DNA of 64,000 nt from Desulfobotulus pelophilus (GCF_026155325.1 NZ_JAPFPW010000004.1:124001-188000), one strand, 5' to 3'. Positions 1 through 8,802 are shown, numbered from the stretch's first letter. Notes: generated from the sequence alone by a model not told the origin. Translations and numbers: made by a program.

Positions 1-119
1 ATGACCATGAAAAATAATTTGATCGCCTGTTTTATTTACAAAAAACTTGAAAGACCTATGGTAAAAAAAATCTAAAACTTTTATAAAACAGATATTTTTC
101 AATAAGGAAAAGAAAAAAC

Positions 120-659
120 ATGAAAAAAATAATTTTTGCTTTGTTGTTTTCTGTCTTTTTTTACGGTTCGCCTGAAGCACAGCTGATAGCTGGAAAATAT
201 AAAGACAACGGCGATGGCACCGTAACCGATACAGAAACAGATCTCCAGTGGATGCGATGCAGCCTGGGACAGACCTGGGATGGCAGTACCTGCACAGGTG
301 AAGCGAAGATGTTTAACTGGAATAATGCTCTGGCAGCTGCCAGCTCACATCATTTTGCAGGAAAATCGGACTGGCGTGTACCTGCCATCGAAGAACTGAA
401 CAGCCTTGTATATTGTAGTTCGGGCAAAAGAAAGGTCTGGCAACCCGGAATAAGTGGAGGGGCCTGTGATGAAGATTACCAGAAACCCACCATCCATACA
501 GATGCTTTTCCCCATGCCCCTGCAGAAATTTTCTGGTCTTCTACGTCCAATACCAACTACAGGTACGCTGCGTGGTGTCTTCCTTTTTTCAATGGCAGTG
601 TTACCTATGATTCAAAGGGCATCGGGGGCCGGGTGCGTCTTGTACGTAACGGACAGTGA
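120..659 (+). CDS. Secreted DUF1566 (Lcl C-terminal-like) protein
   Basis: A 179-residue protein with an N-terminal signal peptide of about 20 residues (two lysines, then a hydrophobic stretch ending near PEAQ). The rest is one DUF1566 domain, recognised by the DNGDGTVTDTETDLQWMRC opening, the SDWRVPAIEELNSL core, the FWSST motif and the C-terminal RVRLVRNGQ. Several cysteines (RC, STC, YC, GAC, WC) fit disulfides in an exported protein. The start is supported by an AAGGAAAAG ribosome site just upstream. The molecular role of DUF1566 proteins is not established; they are often surface or periplasmic and occur in multiple copies per genome. A relic of a second copy lies at 3140-3229. Confidence 0.85.
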   Translation: MKKIIFALLFSVFFYGSPEAQLIAGKYKDNGDGTVTDTETDLQWMRCSLGQTWDGSTCTGEAKMFNWNNALAAASSHHFAGKSDWRVPAIEELNSLVYCSSGKRKVWQPGISGGACDEDYQKPTIHTDAFPHAPAEIFWSSTSNTNYRYAAWCLPFFNGSVTYDSKGIGGRVRLVRNGQ

Positions 660-1021
660 TTTTTGTCTTTTTGTAATATAATCTGAATTCCATAATCATT
701 GTATCAGGAGTGAGGACCAGCGGAGTGTTTTGTGGCTGCATAAATGAAATTGGTGTTGTCTGGTTCTCAAAAGGGGCAGTAGCGCACAGAGTCCGATTCC
801 ATATGGTGTCATGGTTTATCAGGCTGCATTAGACAACTGAGTGGGCGTCCCGTATTTTGCGGATCTTGGTGCTTTATTATTGGTTTATCAAAGGTTTATT
901 GGGCGTCCTGATTGCTTGGAATTATTTTGGTGTTTGTAAAATATTGTGAGCATCTTGAAAACGGGGCACCCTGTTGCACTGTTTTCCACAAGGTCAATTC
1001 ACATTGCCAAGGAGAAACATA
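660..1021. other. Intergenic region with a RAYT-element end fragment
   Basis: No gene is visible in these 362 bp. Positions about 795-836 (TTCCATATGG ... TTTATCAGGCTGCAT) match the downstream flank of the intact RAYT copy near 7566-7600 and of the split copy near 4606-4635, so an element end was left here. GTGGGCGTCC at 841-850 and GGGCGTCCTG near 901 resemble the GTGGGTGTCC motif found at other RAYT-linked ends in this window. The rest may hold the promoter of the following cytochrome gene. Confidence 0.5.
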
Positions 1022-1345
1022 ATGAACAGACCCGGAATATGTATCGGATTATTCATGGCTCTTATTGGAACTGTTTTGATCTCCCTGCCTTTTGAATCCC
1101 GTGGTCAACTCATGGATCAATTGATCGCCATACCTTTTGAGTCCAGTGGCCAACCCATGGACGGTAAGGCACTGGTAGCCGAACGTTGCATCTCCTGTCA
1201 TACCATAGATCGGATTGAACGCCGTTTCGGCCAGCCTGCTCACTTCTGGGAGAGCACCGTAGACCGAATGCTCGGCAAGCGAAATATGCTCAACGATGAA
1301 GAATTGCGTTCAGTTCTGGATTACCTGGCCAATCCAAATTATTGA
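1022..1345 (+). CDS. Small exported c-type cytochrome
   Basis: A 107-residue protein starting at ATG 1022, preceded by AAGGAGAAAC; an upstream in-frame ATG at 974 has no such site. Residues 1-20 are a hydrophobic export signal or anchor. A single haem c attachment motif CISCH is at residues 56-60, and the ML/NML methionines after it are candidate axial ligands. It is a one-domain cytochrome c of the kind that carries electrons in the periplasm. Partners are unknown: no oxidase or reductase gene is adjacent. Between signal and haem domain a 15-residue segment is repeated (IPFESxGQxMD twice), encoded by a 45-bp imperfect tandem duplication at 1078-1167. Confidence 0.8.
   Translation: MNRPGICIGLFMALIGTVLISLPFESRGQLMDQLIAIPFESSGQPMDGKALVAERCISCHTIDRIERRFGQPAHFWESTVDRMLGKRNMLNDEELRSVLDYLANPNY
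1078..1167 (+). repeat. 45-bp imperfect tandem duplication inside the cytochrome gene
   Basis: GATCTCCCTGCCTTTTGAAT at 1078 recurs as GATCGCCATACCTTTTGAGT at 1123. The period is 45 bp, so the frame is kept and 15 residues are duplicated in the linker between the signal sequence and the haem domain. Confidence 0.75.
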
Positions 1346-1559
1346 CAGGCATGATCAGGTGAATGCAATAATCGCTAAGAAACTCTGGAAAAGGGGTGTC
1401 CCCAAAGCTCTTGCTCACAGGGCGCACGCTTTTTGGGGGTTCTTTGTGAAGCTTCTTGTTATTGGTCTGAATCATTTTTTTTGTGTGTTTTCCCGGGCAG
1501 AGCATTACCGGGGAGAACACACAGCCCCATTGCCATGGGCACCCATATTATGGGCTGAT

Positions 1560-2099
1560 TTAGCCCATTTCACAGTTCTGGTTGATCCGGAAGACCTGCA
1601 TCATGATGGCATGATCGATCATACCTACCCCCTGGGCAAGTGCTTCAACCATATCCTGTTCTTCATAGCCCTGTTCCTTCAGTTTTGCCATATCCTCTGG
1701 AGTGATAGAATCCGGCTTTTTTATTGCACGGATAACGAAGTCGAGCATGGCGTTTTCGTTTTCCTCAAGCATGGATTTGCCGGGATCTTCCTCCATGATC
1801 CTGAGGGTATCGTCGTCATACCCCAATTTTTTCAGGAAATGTCGGTTGAGGTCCATACAGTAGCTGTAATCGAGGGTTTTTGATGCCAGATAACGGATGT
1901 GGCCGAGCAGGGCGAAACTCAGTTTCGGATGTTTGCTGAAATACTGGATTCGCTTGAGCTGCAACTCGAACAGCTCCGGACTGAGGCTCATCAGTTGCAT
2001 GGGCTGCGGGATGGTTCCGACGTTTTTCATAAACATGTCATAGCCTTCCTTGATGATCCCTGTTGCATTTTCCGGGGTTACTGTGGTTACGAGTGTCAT
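1560..2099 (-). CDS. Carboxymuconolactone decarboxylase / AhpD-like protein
   Basis: A 179-residue, all-helical-looking protein of the CMD/AhpD superfamily (peroxidase-like or decarboxylase). The signature region is LGHIRYLASKTLDYSYCMDLNRHFLKKLG. The usual CxxC pair of AhpD is reduced to a single cysteine (YC) followed by an H three residues later, so a thiol peroxidase reaction cannot be assumed. No signal peptide, so cytoplasmic. The start at 2099 has a GAGGAGCG ribosome site. It is transcribed divergently from the LysR regulator at 2242, which is the natural candidate to control it. Confidence 0.75.
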   Translation of the reverse strand: MTLVTTVTPENATGIIKEGYDMFMKNVGTIPQPMQLMSLSPELFELQLKRIQYFSKHPKLSFALLGHIRYLASKTLDYSYCMDLNRHFLKKLGYDDDTLRIMEEDPGKSMLEENENAMLDFVIRAIKKPDSITPEDMAKLKEQGYEEQDMVEALAQGVGMIDHAIMMQVFRINQNCEMG

Positions 2100-2241
2100 A
2101 ATCGCTCCTCTTGCATGATGGGATGGGGATGCGGCGCTTGTCGATGCCGCACTGAATTCCCTTGGAAGATAGGGGGGAATGATGTATAAGTGAAATTAAT
2201 ATATATAATGAAAACCATAAGTGTGGGTAATCGAAAGATCT
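2100..2241. promoter_or_regulatory. Divergent promoter region between the AhpD-like and LysR genes
   Basis: A 142-bp divergent intergenic region, with a very AT-rich core at 2188-2220 (GTGAAATTAATATATATAAT). LysR regulators usually bind such shared regions and control both themselves and the divergent gene. I could not pick out a convincing T-N11-A site. Confidence 0.4.
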
Positions 2242-3162
2242 ATGTATAATCTCGAAATCAAACATCTACGCATGATATGTGCCCTGGCAGAGAGCGAAAA
2301 CATGACCAGAGCTGCGGAAAAACTCTTCATAACCCAGTCCGCCTTGAGTCAGCAACTGAAGGATATTGAGACGAAGCTGGGAACGGATCTGTTTTTCCGG
2401 ACACGCAAAAAAATGATCATCACCGAAGGCGGCAGACAGCTTCAGAAGACGGCGGTGGAGGTACTGGATGCGGTTGAGCGGGCCGAGCGGGACATTTCAA
2501 GGAAGACCCGGGGCGAAAAAGGAGAACTGAAGGTCGGCACCCAGTGTATCTTCTGTTATAAATGGCTGCCTCAGGTACTCAAGCTTTTTCATGCCCGGTT
2601 TCCCCATATAGAAATTGAGATTGGCAACAGCGTTGAACTGCTTGAAGAACTTGAAGAAAAAAAGTTCGATCTGGTAATCTCCGGAGCTGTTTCTTCCACC
2701 GAGATCCATACGGCTGTTCCGCTTTTTGAGGATCAGCTGGTTTGTGTCATTCCAGAGGATCATCCGCTGGCAGCCTGCCGATTCCTGCACCTGAGTGATT
2801 TTGGGGGTGTCAGTCTTATCGCCCATGCCGACAGGGCAAGGAACAGGTTCTATCAGCAGATTCTGAAACCGGCGGGTGTCGAACCCGGCAGGATCATGAA
2901 TGTCGGTGCACCCCAGGCCATCCTTGAGATGGTGATGGCGGGTTTTGGTATGGCCGTTCTTCCTCGCTGGGCGGTGGCCGAGATCCTTCCTGTCTGGCCG
3001 GTCACAGCACGGCCCATAACCCGGAAGGGGCTGCCCCTTACCTGGCATGCCGTCTATCTGACCCGCAGCAACATTCCTGTTTATCAGCAGGAGTTCATCC
3101 GGAGTATCAGCCGGTTGAAGGTCACTGAAGAGGGGGGTGCGGTGGTGCCTCCCTTTTTTTAA
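2242..3162 (+). CDS. LysR-family transcriptional regulator, MetR-like
   Basis: Starting at ATG 2242 (a GTG seven codons upstream is possible), this encodes about 306 residues: an N-terminal winged HTH (IKHLRMICALAESENMTRAA then QSALSQQLKDIETKLG) and a LysR substrate-binding domain from about residue 90. GTQCIFCYKWLPQVLKLFHARFP resembles the corresponding segment of MetR, the homocysteine-responsive activator of methionine genes, so the ligand may be a related amino acid. This is inference from resemblance only. The last dozen residues are probably not native: the DNA around the stop is homologous to the 3' end of a DUF1566 gene read in another frame (see 3140-3229), so the original C-terminus appears to have been replaced. 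Confidence 0.8.
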   Translation: MYNLEIKHLRMICALAESENMTRAAEKLFITQSALSQQLKDIETKLGTDLFFRTRKKMIITEGGRQLQKTAVEVLDAVERAERDISRKTRGEKGELKVGTQCIFCYKWLPQVLKLFHARFPHIEIEIGNSVELLEELEEKKFDLVISGAVSSTEIHTAVPLFEDQLVCVIPEDHPLAACRFLHLSDFGGVSLIAHADRARNRFYQQILKPAGVEPGRIMNVGAPQAILEMVMAGFGMAVLPRWAVAEILPVWPVTARPITRKGLPLTWHAVYLTRSNIPVYQQEFIRSISRLKVTEEGGAVVPPFF

Positions 3163-3229
3163 TGCCAGCGTTTCATATGATTCCATGGGTGTACGTGTCA
3201 TGGTGCGCCTTGTGCGTGCCGGACAATGA
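3140..3229 (+). pseudogene. C-terminal relic of a second DUF1566 gene
   Basis: Read in the frame that ends at TGA 3227-3229, this stretch encodes WCLPFFNASVSYDSMG then VMVRLVRAGQ, which matches the last 28 residues of the DUF1566 protein at 120-659 (WCLPFFNGSVTYDSKG ... VRLVRNGQ). It overlaps the last codons of the LysR gene in a different frame. No upstream DUF1566 sequence is present. Confidence 0.75.
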
Positions 3230-3267
3230 GTTCTGTACAACTTGAATTTCACTTGATTAAAGTCAGA

Positions 3268-4059
3268 TTATTCAGAAACTCTCGGTTTTCCTGCCGGACA
3301 CACATATTCACACAGCCTGCAATATTGTACCAAAGGTTCCTTTTCGTCCTTGCCCGCAGAGCTTTCGTTCAGGTCTTTTTCCATCCTTATGCTACAGAGA
3401 TCCCTGTTGTAAGTGCCATCCCTTCCGGGCAGGGAGTCAGAAAATTCAAAGGTGCTGAAAATGGCAGATTTTTCGCTTATCGCATTTTCCGGGCAAATTT
3501 TTCTGCAATAAACCTTACATTCAGTACAGGGATCAAAGGCAACAGGCCCGGTGGGGGAAAGCTCAGCATCTAAACCTAATGCCCTGAGTCGAATTCGGGG
3601 ACCATGGGACGGAGTTACCAGCATATTATTTTTTCCAATACACCCAAGCCCTGCCAGCACCGCAGCATCTTTGAGAAAAATCCCTCCTTTTTCGATAAAA
3701 TAATGGAGCTTCGTGGTCTTTATTTTCAAGGTGTTTTCAATTTCCTGGCTTGTCCGTTTTATGATGTCAATCAAAATACGGTTACCGGATGTTCCTCTGC
3801 CATCCCACCAGTCAAGTTCAGGTTTATCCTGAGGATGTGAAAGTCCAATCACGAGTACGGATTTTACAGAATCAGGCCAGGAGAATAATTTATTATCAGG
3901 ACTATCATTCTCATTGATAATACCCGCTCCTGAGTAGTCTCCCATTTGATTATATATGGTATGAGATGCCGATTTTTTAATGTCTTCCATCCTTGCTATA
4001 CCGGCAAGGGAGGCTCCGTTTTCCATGGCCCTTTCAATAATATGCTTTTCAATGTCCAT
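3268..4059 (-). CDS. QueG-like 4Fe-4S double-cluster protein
   Basis: A 263-residue cytoplasmic protein related to the iron-sulfur half of epoxyqueuosine reductase (QueG) and similar corrinoid/Fe-S reductases. A ferredoxin-like C-terminal domain shows CTECKVYCRKICP (about residues 178-190) and CRLCEYVCP (about 247-255), enough for two [4Fe-4S] clusters. LAGLGCIGKNNMLVTPSHGPRIRL is the conserved stretch before the clusters. It is shorter than QueG (about 350-380), and I do not see the full catalytic domain, so it is better called a QueG-like Fe-S protein of unknown substrate. The start has an AGGAGAATG ribosome site. Confidence 0.7.
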   Translation of the reverse strand: MDIEKHIIERAMENGASLAGIARMEDIKKSASHTIYNQMGDYSGAGIINENDSPDNKLFSWPDSVKSVLVIGLSHPQDKPELDWWDGRGTSGNRILIDIIKRTSQEIENTLKIKTTKLHYFIEKGGIFLKDAAVLAGLGCIGKNNMLVTPSHGPRIRLRALGLDAELSPTGPVAFDPCTECKVYCRKICPENAISEKSAIFSTFEFSDSLPGRDGTYNRDLCSIRMEKDLNESSAGKDEKEPLVQYCRLCEYVCPAGKPRVSE

Positions 4060-4109
4060 TGTTTACATTCTCCTGTTTTTGTAAAAAAAGAAGTGGCTGC
4101 TGCTGTGGC

Positions 4110-4155
4110 GCAGGTGGGAGGGAAAAGATACGGAGCGGTTCAGCGTAAAGGCAGG
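4110..4155. repeat. RAYT-element end fragment
   Basis: GGTGGGAGGGAAAAGATACG and the following GGTTCAGCGTAAAGGCAG match the downstream flank of the intact RAYT copy at 7507-7550, with only a few substitutions. It sits at the 3' edge of the small membrane-protein relic and is separated from the next RAYT remnant by about 400 bp. Confidence 0.6.
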
Positions 4156-4392
4156 GGCTCCGCCATTCCGGTAAACAGCCTTAAGGCAAAAATCACAAGC
4201 CATGCTCCGGCAGCACCATAAACCAAAAATATGATCCAGAAACCTGCGGGCTGTTCATGGGGCCTGAATTCAAGCCGTCCTTTCAAACCGTTTGTACCGC
4301 AGGGCAGCCATCCCGTTGCAAGGGTACGAAAATCCATCAGCAGAAGCCCTCATCCCAAAGCAAGAAAAAATATACCCTGAAAAGTCGTCATG
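4140..4392 (-). pseudogene. Relic of a small membrane protein
   Basis: The open part (from ATG at 4337) encodes 65 residues with one clear membrane helix (FWIIFLVYGAAGAWLVIFALRLF). A better start exists at ATG 4392, with an AGGAGTAAGGC ribosome site, but reaching the open frame from there needs the loss of one T in a run of five near 4383, and the joined frame then meets a TGA at 4352-4350. The intact ancestor would have read MTTFQGIFFLALG-x-GLLLMDFR. The last residues (AEPLPLR) are encoded by RAYT flank sequence, so the 3' end is also foreign. Homopolymer sequencing error could explain the frameshift but not the stop. Confidence 0.45.
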
Positions 4393-4621
4393 CCTTACTC
4401 CTGAAAGCCGATATTTTTATCTGACTTCCTTACTTCAATTTCCAAAGTTTTTTCAAATGTAAGATTGTATTTTTTTGCTATCAAAGATAGCAATGGCCCG
4501 GAAAAAGAAATTTTTTTTGTATCCTTCTGGGCCTGTTTTGTAAACACAAGCTTCCAGCTCACCCGTCAAGTGGTGGCCCTCAAGAAAGGCAGGAGCGAGC
4601 ATCTCATATGGAGATCTGGCT

Positions 4622-5391
4622 CATCAGGCTGCATCAAAAAAAACATGGCACCGAACCCCAGGCATAGAACGAAGTCGCCTGAGCGTGCAGTGCATCCTTA
4701 ATACTTCCGGTTCACCCACGGCGGTTCCGAACTGCTCCAGCAGGGTATCCATGGAAGAAACAAAAAGAGCCGCATCCACACCTAACCGCTTTAGAATTGG
4801 CGGAGTTTTTTTACGGATGCTCATCTTCTTTCGCCGGAGTTGCCTGCCTGTTCAGTCCACTAGCTCTGCATATTTATGGAATCCGAAGGGGATGGCAAAG
4901 GAAAGGTCTGTGAGATCGTCAAAGGGGGCAAGGGTAGCTCTGGGTTTTGCAGGGGGGGCATCCGGGGATGTGTCCGGTGATTGAACGGAAGATTCGGAAG
5001 AACAGGAAGCCGCATGATGGGACTTAGGGAGAGTTCCTGCAGCAGAACGACTGACTGCCCCTGTCACCCTCTGGGAGAGGGTTATCGGCCCGGTATGCCG
5101 ATCTGTTGCTACGTCTTTTGCCATGTCAGGGTTTTGTTGCCTGAGTGCCGGGGAGGAAGGGGGGGCATTTCCGGGTACATTCAATTCTGAAGAAACCTTG
5201 AGGGCATCCAGCCTTTCCTTGATGGAAGTCTATTCTGAATCTTCGGGTATTTCTGCCATGCCAGCCCGGACAGGATTGAGATCCACATAGGCCATGGCCG
5301 CCAGTATGGCCTTTTCATCGAGAAGAGCCTGACTTTTGAAACGTCCCTCCCAGAACCTGCCGGAAATCCCTTCTTCCTGATTGGCTTTCCT
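4622..5391 (-). pseudogene. RAYT transposase relic, C-terminal half (copy A)
   Basis: Closely similar to the 3' two-thirds of the intact RAYT gene at 7588-8802. The pieces read QEEGISGRFWEGRFKSQALL, DLNPVRAGMAEIPEDSE, then the proline/serine linker, AKPRATLAPFDDLTDLSFAI and the conserved MSIRKKTPPILKRLGVDAAL tail. It carries in-frame stops: TAG replacing a tyrosine codon after PEDSE (about 5231), and TGA replacing tryptophan after ELVD (about 4851). Homology stops abruptly at about 5391, next to AAAGTGGGTGTCC repeats. The missing N-terminal half is what remains at 10682-11146. Confidence 0.85.
5371..5391. repeat. 21-bp direct repeat, left copy
   Basis: These 21 bp, beginning TTCTTCCTGATTGGC, are identical to 10682-10702. 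They lie exactly at the broken ends of the two RAYT half-genes and encode the same residues (KANQEE region) of the transposase, as a target-site duplication would. Confidence 0.75.
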
Positions 5392-5393
5392 TG

Positions 5394-5511
5394 TAATAAA
5401 GTGGGTGTCCAATGGTCGCTGTAATGAAGTGGGTGTCCAATGGTCGCTGCATGGTCGATGGTCGTCTTGTCCAATGGTCGTCTCTATGGTCGCCTGATGG
5501 TCGGTAAAATG
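5394..5511. repeat. AAAGTGGGTGTCC / ATGGTCG short-repeat cluster
   Basis: A near-perfect 28-bp tandem repeat (AATAAAGTGGGTGTCCAATG then AATGAAGTGGGTGTCCAATG, each continuing GTCGCTG) is followed by five more copies of ATGGTCG up to 5511. The same AAAGTGGGTGTCC motif occurs at 10661-10673, 11219-11231 and 11262-11274, always next to RAYT fragments. From 5512 to 5648 I see nothing else. Confidence 0.7.
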
Positions 5512-5648
5512 ACAGCAAAATCCCACTCATGTGTCCCATGGAGAGGCACATGAATGGGATAAAAAAGTTACATGCATACCCGGGTTATATTGTACAAAAT
5601 TGCTTCACATTAGAAAGATTGCTCGTAATGGCTGATGCTGAATGATGA

Positions 5649-7403
5649 TCAAAATAAGTTTTTCAGTTTTTCCTGCATGGCTGGGCTTAGGGGAACCAGT
5701 AACTCTGCGTTGTAAGACCCGGTTGGCATGGGCTTCACTGTGGGATCATTTGTTGGATTCCATTTTGTCACATGATCCAGGGTTCCGACAATCTGTGCTG
5801 TCGCAACGGCATATTTCCGTGACATTGCCGCAGGCGTTCCATCAAGAACCGCCGGATCAACGTTGGTGGTCACTATAGAGATGGTAGCATCCTTGTTTAA
5901 ATGAATTTCAAACGTTCTGAATTGCTGCGGAAAGTCCCTAAGAGATGATGTCTCCACATGCCAGAAGCCGTTTTCCGGTCTGGTTGCATCAGATGAGACA
6001 AAAGCCTTAACGGTATTCAAATGACGATGACCGGACATCCACATAATCAGGTTCGGATGGCTTTGAAGCTCCGCAATGAGATCCGGATAAGTGACGGCAT
6101 TTTGCGGATTGACCCACCAGCCCATCGGGGAATTTGGCGTCTCGTCAACACCGATAGGAACGTGGGCAGCAATAATCATGAGCTGTCCCGCCGCCGAACC
6201 CTCGGCCAGTTCTTTTTTAAGCCAATCCCAACGTTTGGAATCCAAAAAACCATGACCGTGAATATCGACGGAACCACTGTCTTCGTTCTGTGAGTTGTCC
6301 AGCACAATCACCTTGAGCGGAACATTCGACTTCGGAATAAAGCTGTAGCAGGCAAATCCATCTTTAGCATCATCCATATTGAAACCGTGACCTGCCGGTA
6401 GGGAAGAGGTTTCAAAAAATTCCTGCATCCACTCATTTCGCAAAAGCGCACGGCGGTCTGGATCAGCAGTTACTTTCGGTGGGCTGTTGAAGTTTTCGAC
6501 AGGCCCTGCATACTTGATATCCCCATAGGGTGTCGAACCATCAAGCACACCGACGTAGTAATCACGACGGTTAATATTTCGGGGGTCACTCAGGACATCA
6601 CCCGTGGCAAAGACTTCATCGGAAAGATAGGATTGCCGAAGATCCTTACGCAGGCTGTAGTCCACGGGTATGGATCCCATCCAGAAGATATCGTGATTAC
6701 CCAGCGTCTTATACCAGGGGATGGACTTATCCAGTCCTGCCGCCTTGTAAGGTTTCTGATAATCAATGGTATCGGCTCCAAGATGTGCGCCTGAACTGGG
6801 GGTTATGACCTTACCGTCCATGACATCGATGAACCATCGTACTTCGTTGTACTGTGCGGAGTTGCAGGCATCGCCCAGAGAGATACCGAAGTCCAGGGGG
6901 TTTTGCTGATGAAGTGCATTGACTGTCTGCATGGCAGCATCAAGCACATGCGTGGTATAAAGCATGACTCCTGAATAGATTGATGCACCCACCGGTAACT
7001 TGGGATGCAGACTTTGAATATAAATCAACTGATTTGGAGATTCTTTATCGGTAATATGAATATCAGTGAAGGTAAAGAAATTCAGGAGTTTTGTTTTTTT
7101 TACAACATCATTGCCATTGTAAGCGTTCGGCATAAGATCGAGACGCCTGTCGTGGGGAAGTCCAGGGCCATAGGTCCATTTTCCATATCCGTATTCATCA
7201 TATTTGGAAATTTCCCATAGGTCGATTGCAGTCGCAGGGGGCGGGTATGGTACGATAGTCCTTTGAGCTGTCGTTTGCACGTCAGCGGCAATCGGGTATA
7301 CTATAGGATCACTATTACCTGCTGAGCAGCCCCATAAAAAGAAAATCAGCAAGCCTGATAGTAAGACTAAACGGAGCTGTTTGTACAAATACAATGGATT
7401 CAT
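5649..7403 (-). CDS. Lipoprotein metallophosphoesterase (TIGR03768-type)
   Basis: A 584-residue calcineurin-like phosphoesterase with a lipoprotein signal (LLSGLLIFFLWGC, lipid-attachable Cys near residue 26), so it is probably anchored in the periplasm or on the outer membrane. All metal-binding blocks of the superfamily are visible in order: FTDIHITD, GDACNS, LGNHDIFW, AAHVPIG and SGHRH. Length and block spacing fit the TIGR03768 family, whose substrate is unknown. The start has an AAGGAG site. It lies between RAYT copies in the same orientation and may have been carried as cargo. Confidence 0.85.
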   Translation of the reverse strand: MNPLYLYKQLRLVLLSGLLIFFLWGCSAGNSDPIVYPIAADVQTTAQRTIVPYPPPATAIDLWEISKYDEYGYGKWTYGPGLPHDRRLDLMPNAYNGNDVVKKTKLLNFFTFTDIHITDKESPNQLIYIQSLHPKLPVGASIYSGVMLYTTHVLDAAMQTVNALHQQNPLDFGISLGDACNSAQYNEVRWFIDVMDGKVITPSSGAHLGADTIDYQKPYKAAGLDKSIPWYKTLGNHDIFWMGSIPVDYSLRKDLRQSYLSDEVFATGDVLSDPRNINRRDYYVGVLDGSTPYGDIKYAGPVENFNSPPKVTADPDRRALLRNEWMQEFFETSSLPAGHGFNMDDAKDGFACYSFIPKSNVPLKVIVLDNSQNEDSGSVDIHGHGFLDSKRWDWLKKELAEGSAAGQLMIIAAHVPIGVDETPNSPMGWWVNPQNAVTYPDLIAELQSHPNLIMWMSGHRHLNTVKAFVSSDATRPENGFWHVETSSLRDFPQQFRTFEIHLNKDATISIVTTNVDPAVLDGTPAAMSRKYAVATAQIVGTLDHVTKWNPTNDPTVKPMPTGSYNAELLVPLSPAMQEKLKNLF

Positions 7404-7506
7404 TCAGATTTTCTCCTTATTATTTTGATGTTTATCCGCTCTATTTTGAGCATTTTATGAATGTCAAAATAGTAAAGTAGTCAGTAAAAAATTTTGTTTT
7501 TTTACC

Positions 7507-7587
7507 GGTGGGAGGGAAAACATACGGAGAGGTTCAGCGGAAAGGCAGAATCGCTCCGTATCCAGTTCCATATAGAACCGTGGTTCA
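7507..7587. repeat. Downstream flank of the intact RAYT element
   Basis: Sequence shared with other RAYT-linked sites: GGTGGGAGGGAAAACATACG is repeated at 4110, and TTCCATATAGAACCGTGG ... TTCATCAGGC is repeated in diverged form at 795-836 and 4606-4635. These conserved flanks define the element's outer end on the 3' side of the transposase gene. Confidence 0.6.
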
Positions 7588-8802
7588 TCAGGCCGCATCA
7601 AAAAAGACATCGCACCGAATCCCAGGCATAGAACGAAGTCCCCTGAGCTTGCAGTGCATCCTTAATACTTCCGGTTCACCCACGGCGGTTCCGAACTGCT
7701 CCAGCAGGGTATCCATGGAAGAAACAAAAAGAGCCGCATCCACACCTAACCGCTTTAGAATCGGCGGAGTTTTTTCACGGATGCTCATCTTCTTTCGCCG
7801 GAGTTGCCTGCCTGTCCAGTCCACCAGCTCTGCATATTCATGGAATCCGAAGGGGATGGCAAAGGAAAGGTCTGTGAGATCGTCAAAGGGGGCAAGGGTA
7901 GCTCTGGGTTTTGCAGGGGCGACATCCGGGGATGTATCCGATGGTTGAGTGGACGGTTCGGAAGAAGAGGAATCCGTATTGCGGGGCTTACGGAGATTTC
8001 CTGCAACAGAGCGGCTGGCAGTCCCTCTCACTTTCTGGGAGAGGGGTGTCGGCCCGGCATGCCGATCTGTTGCAATGCCTTTTGCCACACCAAGGTCTTT
8101 GTCGTCTGGGGGGAGGGGGGAGAGGGGGGCATTTCCGGGTACATTTAATTCTGAAGAAACCTTGAGGGCATCCAGCCTTTCCTTGATGGAAGTATATTCT
8201 GAATCTTCGGGTGTTTCCGCCATGCCAGCCCGGACAGGATTGAGATCCACATAGGCCATGGCCGCCAGTATGGCCTTTTCATCGAGAAGAGCCTGACTTT
8301 TGAAACGTCCCTCCCAGAACCTGCCGGAAATCCCTTCTTCCTGATTGGCTTTTCTTGCTATGGATTCATTGAGCATACGCATGAACCATGAAATATCAAA
8401 AAGGCGGCTCCGGTAGAGGCCTGCAAGCTCTGCCAGCTGATGCTGATCCGAATGGCTCAGATCTCCGGTTTGTGCAAGGTAACGCCTTACCACATCCGGG
8501 CCTGTAAAAAGCTGAATCCAGCGGGTGAAAACCTCATGATTCGACCATGACAAAGCCCTGTTTTCATCCACATGCAGGATAATATGGTAGTGGTTGCTCA
8601 TGACTGAATAGGCCGCCACATCAATGGAAAAAATGGCCGAAAGCTCCATGATGCGTTCTGCGATCCAGCCCCGGCGGTGGTTAAAGTCCATGCCGGACTG
8701 GTTATCCTTGCCACAGAGAAAGGCCCTGCGGACACAGCGGCAGACACAGTGATACCAGGGAGTGCTTTCAAGGCTGATGAGGGTGGATCGGGGATAGGTC
8801 AT
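7588..8802 (-). CDS. RAYT (REP-associated Y1/HUH) transposase, intact
   Basis: A 404-residue IS200/IS605-like Y1 transposase of the RAYT group, which act on single-stranded DNA hairpins. The N-terminal part shows WYHCVCRCVRRAFLCG, the HUH motif at residues 71-73 (NHYHIIL), and the C-terminal end of the domain with FWEGRFKSQALL and YVDLNPVRAGMA. After about residue 220 there is a low-complexity linker rich in S, P and T and a second conserved block (AKPRATLAPFDDLTDLSFAI to the end). This makes it nearly twice the usual RAYT length, so the C-terminal extension is probably a DNA- or partner-binding domain. The start at 8802 has an AAGGAG site. Two half-copies of a close relative flank it at 4622-5391 and 10682-11146. 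Confidence 0.9.
   Translation of the reverse strand: MTYPRSTLISLESTPWYHCVCRCVRRAFLCGKDNQSGMDFNHRRGWIAERIMELSAIFSIDVAAYSVMSNHYHIILHVDENRALSWSNHEVFTRWIQLFTGPDVVRRYLAQTGDLSHSDQHQLAELAGLYRSRLFDISWFMRMLNESIARKANQEEGISGRFWEGRFKSQALLDEKAILAAMAYVDLNPVRAGMAETPEDSEYTSIKERLDALKVSSELNVPGNAPLSPLPPDDKDLGVAKGIATDRHAGPTPLSQKVRGTASRSVAGNLRKPRNTDSSSSEPSTQPSDTSPDVAPAKPRATLAPFDDLTDLSFAIPFGFHEYAELVDWTGRQLRRKKMSIREKTPPILKRLGVDAALFVSSMDTLLEQFGTAVGEPEVLRMHCKLRGLRSMPGIRCDVFFDAA

Noticed and set aside
1296-1883. 195-codon plus-strand frame overlapping the cytochrome and AhpD-like genes
   Set aside because: Mostly antisense to the AhpD-like gene and rich in F/H/L; no start signal.
2497-3252. 251-codon minus-strand frame opposite the LysR gene
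   Set aside because: Composition of an antisense shadow; LysR is clearly coding.
5394-5511. Short repeats that resemble a CRISPR array at first sight
   Set aside because: Repeats are 7 or 28 bp with irregular spacing and no unique spacers; no cas genes.
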